The notes under the pieces: generated by a model
What the model saw: only the letters and a program-made list of their open reading frames with translations
Told to the model about the DNA's origin: nothing
Databases searched by the model: none
In this document: one piece after another, positions 1 through 6,100 of the stretch
Position numbering within the stretch: position 1 is the first letter of the stretch
Layout of the letters: every line of letters starts with the position of its first letter
Program-made: the position numbers and the translations under genes
NCBI GenBank assembly: GCA_937942105.1
Contig: CALDFS010000074.1
Span: 1 to 6,845, forward strand
Source of the DNA: an uncultured Ruminococcus sp.
Lineage (GTDB): Bacteria > Bacillota > Clostridia > Oscillospirales > Ruminococcaceae
Direction of reading: 5' to 3'
DNA length: 6,845 nucleotides

Positions 1-78
1 AATGGGTCTTGCGCCCGATTGGTATACATTGCTGTGTATATTTTCACCTGCGTATAGCATTCATATTCCAAGATTTTC

Positions 79-107
79 TTGACAAGCTTCTACTTTTGTG
101 ATAAATT
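79..107 (+). promoter_or_regulatory. Sigma-A-type promoter for the small orphan gene
   Basis: A perfect -35 hexamer TTGACA (79-84) is followed after a 17-bp spacer by TAAATT (102-107), a 4/6 match to TATAAT. The bases TGA directly before it (99-101) give an extended -10. Transcription would start near 114, leaving a leader of about 48 nt before the ATG at 162. This is the best-matching promoter in the window, which suggests that the 130-aa gene is expressed on its own. Confidence 0.7.
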
Positions 108-161
108 ATATATACAATTGGAATACCTTTCAGAATCACATAGAACAAGGGGCTGTCAAGC

Positions 162-554
162 ATGAACATCATCAAAAACTCGAATGCCGACTTCGACTGT
201 ATGATTTCGGCGGCTAAAACAAATCTGCCCCAAGCTTCCGACTGTGAGTTCAATGAGTGTGTAGTCGTGAAGACCGCAGGCAACAACCTGCTGATTCACA
301 AAATTTCCGCAAATTCGGTCGAGGAGCTTATCGGCGAGCAGTGCAGAATCGTGTCAGAGCTGGAAAGGCTTGCGGATACCGAGGTGGAAAGGATTGTATG
401 CATGTGGGGAAGTGAAGAATTGGATGTCCCATCATACGGATTTATGCAGAGCCTTTGCAAGATTAACGACAGGAACAGTGAGGCATGCGTTAGGCTCAAT
501 GCCGGCGGAGAGCACAAAGCTGTCAGGATCGGAGAGATTATCGGGCGGGGATGA
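162..554 (+). CDS. Hypothetical cysteine-rich small cytosolic protein, 130 aa
   Basis: I do not recognise this protein. The start is ATG at 162, with AAGGGG nine bases upstream as a plausible Shine-Dalgarno site and a strong promoter at 79-107. The product has no signal peptide or membrane segment and is probably cytosolic. It contains seven cysteines (residues 13, 28, 33, 61, 80, 99, 109), not arranged as CxxC pairs. Residues 52-75 are acidic and helix-prone (SVEELIGEQCRIVSELERL). Next come an IVCMWG stretch and a VPSYGFMQSLCKIN segment (about 89-102), then a short basic/glycine C-terminus ending IGEIIGRG. The gene stands alone: a terminator hairpin follows 24 bases after the stop, and the next gene downstream converges on it. 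Two competing ORFs over the same DNA, at 296-517 on the minus strand and 370-558 on +, lack a comparable start context. It is probably real because promoter, ribosome site, ORF and terminator line up. Confidence 0.7.
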   Translation: MNIIKNSNADFDCMISAAKTNLPQASDCEFNECVVVKTAGNNLLIHKISANSVEELIGEQCRIVSELERLADTEVERIVCMWGSEELDVPSYGFMQSLCKINDRNSEACVRLNAGGEHKAVRIGEIIGRG

Positions 555-577
555 TTGATCCGATTGATATCACGGAA

Positions 578-623
578 AAAACCGGGTGCAGGACCGATGA
601 TTACGGCTCTTGCGCCCGGTTTT
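578..623. terminator. Rho-independent terminator hairpin, probably bidirectional
   Basis: Arms AAAACCGGGTGCA (578-590) and TGCGCCCGGTTTT (611-623) pair over 13 positions with one G-T wobble around a 20-nt loop. On + it lies 24 nt after the stop of the 130-aa gene and ends in TTTT followed by GAATTT, a modest U-tract. On the minus strand the stem runs into six T (576-581 read in reverse), a better U-tract. It could therefore also stop transcription arriving from the convergent kinase operon. Confidence 0.65.
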
Positions 624-670
624 GAATTTGAGTGAGGGGGAACACGCTTGCTTTGCTTGCATAATAGGTG

Positions 671-788
671 ATACTAATTTCCCGTAAAAGTGTAACTGTA
701 TAATCGCCACAAAACCGCTATACGATGGGTTTTGCGGCGATTCAACGACCATACATGATTCAGACGCTTTTTAACGGGAAATAAGTAT
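671..788. mobile_element. MITE-like nested inverted-repeat element, no transposase
   Basis: Two nested inverted repeats occupy 118 bp of convergent intergenic DNA. The outer arms start ATACTAATTTCCCG at 671 and end at 788, where the reverse complement reads ATACTTATTTCCCG (13 of 14 identical). Both continue into a short A-run. The inner arms AATCGCCACAAAACC (702-716) and GGTTTTGCGGCGATT (728-742) pair at 14 of 15 positions around an 11-nt loop. The whole could fold as one long interrupted hairpin or cruciform. It contains no credible gene; a 60-codon ORF crossing it on the minus strand (570-752) also runs through the neighbouring terminator. Size, terminal repeats and lack of coding fit a miniature inverted-repeat element, but a regulatory or transcript-end structure is possible. 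ATACTAA occurs at 671-677 and again at 798-804 just outside the right arm, so a target duplication is possible but unproven. Family not assigned. Confidence 0.5.
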
Positions 789-835
789 TATATATTTATA
801 CTAACCAGCGCAATGCTGTTTTTCAACAAAGATCA

Positions 836-2158
836 TCATATTTTTATCATTATATCCATCATGAAATTCTGCTCATCATGGGAAGCCCTGGCATAGCCGT
901 TATACTTCTCCGCGACCGAGGAAATCGACAGCAGCCCCAGACCCTCGCCGGTCTGCTTGGTGGAAAGATACCCATTGGCGCTTTTGCACGCTCTGCCGTC
1001 AAAGCTGTTTGTTGAGACGATATACAGGAAGTTGCCCTGCCTTACCTCCACTGACAGCGCAAAGCGGCGCTCTCCCTCCGGCACGGTGCCGCATCCGGCT
1101 ATGGCGTTTTCCATAAGGTTGCCCATCAGGCTAGATATATCCAGCTCGGATACTGTCAAAGGCTCCGGAATGGATATCTGCCAGAGCGTTTTTATGCCCT
1201 GAGAGTCAGCCATGGTCTTATAGTAGTTAAACAAAGCGTTAAGGGCGGTGTTGGAGCAGTAATTTACCGATGCTTCGGCGTCCATACGCTGTTCATATTC
1301 CCTGAGATAGGATTTAAGACCGCTAAAATCATCCTTTTCCGCCATGGAGGCGAGGATGTGGACGGACTGCCTGAAATCGTGCCGCATCAGCCTTGTTTGG
1401 TTCATATGGTTTTGTAGGGTCTGATACTGCTCCGCCTGCATTTCAAGAATGCGCGAGCGCTGGATTAGCTCCGTATGCTTAAGCATGATGTTTGCTATGT
1501 GATAGAAAATAACGTGCAGCAGCAGGAACAAAACAAGCGCAACTATCTCCAAAGCAAGGAACGATGGGAATATTCTGCCAACAAAAAGCATTGGATAGGA
1601 ATACGGTATCATAAGCAGATTAAATGTCAGCAGAACCAAGTGCACCAACAGCAAAGGATACCACACCGCAGTGTGCGACAGCTGATCCACCAGTCCCGCA
1701 TATGTTTTAAGGCAGGGATATGCCAGAAGCACCAGAAGAGCAAAGCACAAGGCCAGCTGGAAGAACGCCGCCTGCATGGAAAAGTCCGCCGCTCCGGATT
1801 CGGGGTGAAGCCAGGCGTCAAAGGCGTAGGCAAACTGGGAAGGAAAGGTCATTAAGGTGCATACGCCCACAAACACCGACAGTGAACAGCAAAGCCTTAC
1901 CCTGATACTTCGGTGGTAGTATATAAAGAACAGTGTAAGAGAGGGCATAAAGATATAATTCATGTCGATATTATAATAATATCCCACCCACGCGGCAATG
2001 GCGACAAAGGGAATGAAAATTCCAAAAAAGCATAGGGTGGTTTTTGCAAGCGAAAAGCGCAGGCGGTTCCTCATTGGCATATAGCAAAGAATAGCTGAGG
2101 GGATAAGCACAAAAAGCTGGGGCAAAAGGGTAAGATATGCTTTTAGCTGTTCGCTCAT
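836..2158 (-). CDS. GHKL-type sensor histidine kinase of a LytTR two-component system
   Basis: Intact 440-aa membrane kinase predicted to autophosphorylate and pass phosphate to the LytTR regulator encoded just upstream. The N-terminal half (about residues 8-222) is hydrophobic, with roughly six to seven membrane segments and no obvious large extracellular domain. This is the AgrC-like architecture. A helical linker (about 223-258) leads to the phosphoacceptor motif RLMRHDFRQ with His260. The ATPase domain follows, with the N-box GNLMENAIAG (346-355; Asn347, Asn351) and the G-box GEGLGLLSI (404-412). This is the short GHKL/HATPase_c_5 type, and 440 aa is normal for the family. The ATG at 2158 overlaps the regulator stop as ATGA and has GGGGAGG upstream, so the genes are translationally coupled. 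Agr-family relatives sense peptides, but no agrB/agrD-like partner is present here and the ligand is unknown. Continued coding integrity despite the broken regulator is notable. Confidence 0.92.
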   Translation of the reverse strand: MSEQLKAYLTLLPQLFVLIPSAILCYMPMRNRLRFSLAKTTLCFFGIFIPFVAIAAWVGYYYNIDMNYIFMPSLTLFFIYYHRSIRVRLCCSLSVFVGVCTLMTFPSQFAYAFDAWLHPESGAADFSMQAAFFQLALCFALLVLLAYPCLKTYAGLVDQLSHTAVWYPLLLVHLVLLTFNLLMIPYSYPMLFVGRIFPSFLALEIVALVLFLLLHVIFYHIANIMLKHTELIQRSRILEMQAEQYQTLQNHMNQTRLMRHDFRQSVHILASMAEKDDFSGLKSYLREYEQRMDAEASVNYCSNTALNALFNYYKTMADSQGIKTLWQISIPEPLTVSELDISSLMGNLMENAIAGCGTVPEGERRFALSVEVRQGNFLYIVSTNSFDGRACKSANGYLSTKQTGEGLGLLSISSVAEKYNGYARASHDEQNFMMDIMIKI

Positions 2159-2909
2159 TTTTCATTCCTCCCCATGTTCTGACGGCGGCGGATGGTTTCA
2201 AAGCTGCGGTTCATGACCGCCTGTTCAACAAGCCTTGCTTCCTTTACGCGCATAGGAAGAGCGGCTCCGCCCTGCATTATGCAGCAGCCATCCTCGAAAG
2301 AAACTATATGCCCGACGTTCAGGATTATTCCGCGGTTGGCAAGGAAAAACCTGTCATCCCCATCGGTGCGGGCTAAAAACTCTGCGGCGGTCATCCTTTG
2401 ACGCATTACCATTCCGTCTGTAAGGGTGATATTCAGGTAGTGCCCATCGGTGACGGCGTAGACTATATCCTTCAGAAATACCTGATGCGTTTTGCGCTCG
2501 CTTACAAGCTCCATATATCTGTGGCTGGCGGGGATGAGCCTTGCCGCATCGTCGAGCACCTGCTCCAAGCGCTCCTGACTGATGGGCTTGGATATGTAAT
2601 CGAAGGCGTGGAAGCTGAAAGCCTCGGGCATGAAGTCGCGGCTGGAGGTCAGAAAGACGAGCAGACATTCCGGGTCGACCTTGCGAAGGGCTTTGGCGGC
2701 GGCTATCCCGTCGATATCATCCATATAAATATCAAGAAAAACCATTGAAAACCTTTGAGGGGGGTGTTTCCAATTGAAGAAATGAACTCCTTCCCGCCGG
2801 AAAAGCAGGACAGCTCTATATGTATATCCCTGCTTTTGCTGTACTGCTGGCAGAGTGATTCCATCTCCCCAAGAAACAGCTTTTCATCATCCACAAGCGC
2901 GATTTTCAA
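2155..2909 (-). pseudogene. LytTR response regulator, split by a one-base frameshift
   Basis: This gene encodes a receiver plus LytTR DNA-binding regulator, but the reading frame breaks once. The first part starts at TTG 2909, eight bases after GAAGGAGGG, with MKIALVDDEK carrying the acidic pair Asp7/Asp8. It is in frame to about codon 50, then drifts to a stop at 2703-2705. The second part continues in another frame: MVFLDIYMDD with the phosphoacceptor Asp, then FLTSS with the conserved Thr, and YISKP with the conserved Lys. From about 2470 to 2180 comes a LytTR domain (RKTHQVFLKDIVYAVTDGHY, later FFLANRGIILNV). Adding one base to the six-C run at 2759-2764 gives a continuous 251-aa protein with Asp60 as phosphoacceptor, typical of the family. 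An internal ATG at 2745 has only a weak AAAGG site and would give a receiver lacking Asp7/Asp8. The cause may be true mutation, phase variation or a homopolymer sequencing error. Confidence 0.88.
2759..2764. repeat. G6/C6 homopolymer at the regulator frameshift
   Basis: Six consecutive G on + (six C on the coding strand) sit exactly where the response regulator frame must change. The coding strand reads AAC ACC CCC CTC; with seven C it would read AAC ACC CCC CCT CAA AGG, giving NTPPQRFSMVFLD. The frame shift needed is -1 in reading (one base too few in the DNA). Confidence 0.8.
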
Positions 2910-2910
2910 C

Positions 2911-2929
2911 TTTGAAGCCCTCCTTCAAA
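2911..2929 (-). promoter_or_regulatory. Ribosome binding site inside a hairpin, response regulator leader
   Basis: On the minus strand TTTGAAG and CTTCAAA form a perfect 7-bp stem around the 5-nt loop GAGGG. The Shine-Dalgarno sequence GAAGGAGGG (2918-2926) occupies the 5' stem end plus the loop. The 3' stem ends one base before the TTG start at 2909. The strong site eight bases upstream is why TTG is chosen as the start, as no ATG or GTG alternative preserves MKIALVDDE. Folding could reduce initiation, but the core GAGGG stays unpaired in the loop, so the effect is uncertain. Confidence 0.6.
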
Positions 2930-2943
2930 ACAGCATTTTTAAC

Positions 2944-2972
2944 AGTATAGCACAAATCCGAAAATTTTGCTA
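2944..2972 (-). promoter_or_regulatory. Extended -10 promoter for the regulator-kinase operon
   Basis: Minus-strand TATACT (2949 to 2944) is preceded directly by TGC, an extended -10 with 5/6 match to consensus. At 17 bp spacing the -35 position (2972 to 2967) reads TAGCAA, a poor match. The start site would be near 2937, giving a leader of about 27 nt. A weak -35 with a good -10 is typical of activator-dependent promoters, and the paired direct repeats at 2982-3017 lie just upstream (about -45 to -80). Confidence 0.55.
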
Positions 2973-2975
2973 TAC
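2945..2975. promoter_or_regulatory. Interrupted palindrome over the regulator promoter, possible operator
   Basis: GTATAGCA (2945-2952) and TGCTATAC (2968-2975) are perfect inverted copies separated by 15 bp, with centres 23 bp apart. The left arm covers most of the -10 hexamer and the right arm covers the -35 position. The position and roughly two-turn spacing would suit a dimeric DNA-binding protein repressing the operon. This is not the direct-repeat form expected for LytTR, so a different regulator or chance is possible. Confidence 0.4.
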
Positions 2976-2981
2976 CCTTTT

Positions 2982-3017
2982 GCGACATTCCTGCCAGTAA
3001 ACGCGACGTTCCTGCCA
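2982..3017. promoter_or_regulatory. Paired 21-bp-spaced direct repeats, likely LytTR operator
   Basis: GCGACATTCCTGCCA (2982-2996) and GCGACGTTCCTGCCA (3003-3017) match at 14 of 15 positions with a period of exactly 21 bp, two DNA turns. LytTR regulators (AgrA, VirR, ComE types) are known to bind tandem imperfect repeats at 21-22 bp spacing. A degenerate third copy in the same phase may lie at 3024-3038 (GGACTTTT). The pair sits about -55 to -90 from the surface-gene start site and about -45 to -80 from the regulator start site, so it could serve both divergent promoters. The repeat does not closely match any LytTR consensus I know. Confidence 0.6.
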
Positions 3018-3035
3018 AAATGCTGGACTTTTGGC

Positions 3036-3065
3036 TTGACGTCTGTTACAATTGCTCTGTACGAT
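3036..3065 (+). promoter_or_regulatory. Promoter of the giant surface-protein gene
   Basis: TTGACG (3036-3041, 5/6 match to -35) is followed after an 18-bp spacer by TACGAT (3060-3065, 4/6 match to -10). Transcription would start near 3072, with a leader of about 37 nt. The LytTR-type repeats end 18 bp upstream of the -35, on the side expected for an activator. Confidence 0.5.
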
Positions 3066-3091
3066 AGCGAATGCATATGAATATTTTGTAT

Positions 3092-3098
3092 AAAGGAG
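3092..3098 (+). promoter_or_regulatory. Ribosome binding site deciding the GTG start at 3109
   Basis: AAAGGAG lies ten bases before GTG 3109. The first in-frame ATG (3169) falls inside the hydrophobic core of the signal peptide, so starting there would remove the charged N-region. The GTG start is therefore preferred, giving MNKNNSRAG with two arginines before the hydrophobic stretch. Confidence 0.75.
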
Positions 3099-3108
3099 AT
3101 GCTATAAA

Positions 3109-6100
3109 GTGAATAAAAACAATTCACGCGCAGGCACCAGCGGCATATGTCGGCGGCTTTTAAGCCTTATGCTGGCGGTATGCATGGTGATTTCCATGAC
3201 CACGGCGGCTTATGCCGAGGATATTTTGCAGGATACCACCCCGGCAGAACCTGCCCCCGAGGTTACAACCCCGGCAGAACCTGCACCGGAAGTTACATCC
3301 CCGGCAGAGCCTGCACCGGAGGTTACAACTCCGGCAGAACCTACACCGGAGGTTACATCCCCGGCAGAACCTGCACCCGAGGAAACTACCCCGGCGGAAA
3401 CAACCCCCACGGAAACCGACACGACCACCGAGGAAACCGACCCGGCAGAAAGCCCGCAGGTTCAGCTTATAAGAGAGCTTATAAGCGCTCTGCCCTTTGA
3501 GGTTACCGAGGATAACGCCGACTATGTAAGGGAGCGTTTGCAGGAAATCCTGCTACTTTATTCTCAGCTTACCCCGGCAGAGCAGGAGCTTGTTGATATA
3601 ACCCCCTGCTATCTGCTTCAGATACAGCTGGATGATATTGATACGGTGCAGACCTTCGGCGGCATTGATGAAGCAACCGCCACACCCGTTACAGCAAGCG
3701 ACACCGAATGGAACGGCGGATACTATAAGGTTACCGAAGATGTTACTATTCCGAATGATGTAACAGTTAATGGCGATGTTACCCTTATTTTGGGTGAGAG
3801 CACCACACTTACGGTTGGCGGTAGTGCGAGTGGAAGTATTATTGTTAATTCGGGAAACAGCATTACAATAAACGGCAATGGAACGCTTATTGTTACCGGG
3901 CATGATGGCGCTGCAAGCATTGGCGGCGGCTATAAAAATGTTGGCGGCAAGATTACCATTAACGGCGGCAATATTAATGTAACCTCCACCGCCGGTGCAG
4001 CAATAGGCGGTGGGCGTGATTGCGAAGAAAGCCCTCACGGTGATATTACCATTAACGGCGGCAATATTATTGCGGAATCAAAATATGGCGGTGCAGGCAT
4101 AGGCGGCGCTACTGGACAAAGCTGCGGCAATATTACCATTAACGGCGGCACGGTTATTGCCAAATCAACATATACTACTACGACTGGCGCAGGCATAGGC
4201 GGTGGCTCCGGTGCCAACGGCGGAAACATCGTAATCAATGGCGGAACCGTTACGGCGGAAAGCTATTATGGAGCCGGCATAGGCGGCGGTTCATTAAATA
4301 ATGGGTCAAGCAACGACGGCGGAACTATTACAATCACCGGCGGCACAGTGGTGGCAAGCAGTGATTACGGAGCAGCCATTGGCGGCGGCACAAAAAGTTA
4401 CAGTACTAAGGAAATCTGCAATGGCGGCAATATAACTATCACCGGCGGCAATGTAACCGCTTCTGGCGGAAAAACCAATCATTATAATTCTTCTATCGCC
4501 CCGGATATCGGCGGTGAAGGAGGCAGCTTCAGCACAGGCTCAGACGGTCATGCCATAATAAACGCAAGCAATATCAGCGATACAAGCAATCAGGCTGATT
4601 GGAGTGCAATTATATTTGATGGCAATTCCGGCACAGTTTACGGAAACATGACTCTTAACGAAAACTTCATCTTAGAATCCGGCAAAACCCTTACCGTAAA
4701 CAAGAACAGCAGCCTGACAATTCCGGCAGGTATAACCCTTACCAACAACGGAACAATAGAGGTATATCGTACCAGCCAAATCAACGGCGCTATCAGCGGC
4801 AACAGCATAACCATTAAACCCAGTGGTACAGCCGAAAACCCTATTCCGGTTGAATTAAGCACTACCGAATTGAAAGACGACACATACTATGTCGTAGAAA
4901 CCAACGTTAAAATCCTCAGCCGCATAACCGTAACCGGCAACGTTACCCTTATCCTTAATGAGAACTGCACCCTGACGGCGGCAAATGGCATTGCGGTCAA
5001 TTCCGGCAGCAGCCTTACTATTGAGGGCAACGGCAGTCTGAACGCGCAGATAACCGACACGGCGACCTACTCCGCCCACGCCGCTATCGGCGCAGACAGC
5101 GGCTCGGACGCCGGAACAATCACCATAAACAGCGGCAATATCACCGCCAATGCGATTGACGGCTCGGGCATCGGCGGCAACGGCGGCACTGTAAATATCT
5201 ACGGCGGCGTTGTCACTGCAAGAAGCGAAAACGGCGCGGGTATTGGCAATAGCAATAGTAATTGTAAGGTATATATCAAAGAAAAAGACAACGTTAAACT
5301 AATTGTTTATGCAAGCAGCATCCTATTTAATAGCTATAGCGGCAATAAATCCTATTGGAACGGCATTGTATTTGACAGCGATACTTCCGGCATGGCTTAT
5401 TCAAAAAATGAACTGACATTTGATTTGGATATTCCGGTCGGAGCAACCTTTACAGTTATCAACTTGAATATGACCAACGCCACTATTACTATTGCTGAGG
5501 GCTCACGGCTTAGAGTAAGCAGTAACGGAACGGTCAATATAGATGAGAATTCCCGTATCATCAATAACGGCGGTACGGTGCTGATTAGCGAAGGATGTAC
5601 AATAAACGGTAATGGCAATATTGAAGGCAGCGGCACATTCATCACACAAAATCTGACCGCCGATATGATACCTGAAACATTTGTATACAGCGGCGGAGAC
5701 GATCAGAGTACATACATTCATGACACTATTATGAATGACACAACCGTTGAAATATGCGGTCAGCTTTTCGATTTTGACAGCAGTGAATTATATTGGGATA
5801 TTAACGTAACCCGGGTTGATAATAGCAATCAGTATATAGTTAAGCGCACTTATCAAGACAAAAATTTTGAAAAAACCGTCACCATTGCACAATCCGCCAC
5901 CGACATAACGGCGAGCAGCGATAGGGCGGAATACACCTACGGCGAAACCATAACCGTAACAGCCAATGCCGCCCCGACAGGCGAAGCCCCGGTTATGCTT
6001 GCTTCCACATTCAGCCTGACAGAACCGGTTGCCGACCAGATGGCTATGTTCTACGGCGATACTCAGGTATCGGAAGCGGTTTATGCCGGTGAAGACGGTT

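Noticed and set aside
570..752. 60-codon minus-strand ORF across the terminator and palindrome
   Set aside because: It reads through two hairpin structures, has no ribosome site, and its sequence is explained by the inverted repeats.
957..1855. Plus-strand ORFs opposite the kinase (957-1202, 1475-1855, 1720-1905)
   Set aside because: They are shadows of a kinase with all expected motifs on the minus strand.
2755..2770. Programmed -1 ribosomal frameshift joining the two regulator halves
   Set aside because: The site AAC ACC CCC CTC does not fit the X XXY YYZ slippery heptamer in the zero frame, and I see no clear stimulatory element; a DNA indel or sequencing error is simpler.
836..2909. Complete agr-type quorum-sensing locus
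   Set aside because: The kinase has AgrC-like architecture and the regulator is LytTR, but no AgrB peptidase or AgrD precursor is present in the window.
3109..3216. Tat signal peptide because of the RR pair at residues 15-16
   Set aside because: The flanking residues (CRRLLSL) do not fit S/T-R-R-x-F-L-K well; an ordinary Sec signal is more likely.
3241..3420. CRISPR array
   Set aside because: Repeats are directly contiguous with no spacers and encode an in-frame peptide repeat.
3147..3500. Alternative + frames over the repeat (3147-3500, 3212-3472) and a minus frame (3210-3428)
   Set aside because: A 30-bp repeat is a multiple of three and lacks stops in several frames; only the 3109 frame has a signal peptide and continues beyond the repeat.
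3553..5721. Series of minus-strand ORFs (for example 3553-4038, 4638-4883, 5397-5645)
   Set aside because: They lie antisense to the continuous + frame, lack ribosome sites, and have low-complexity products mirroring the repeat codons of the surface gene.
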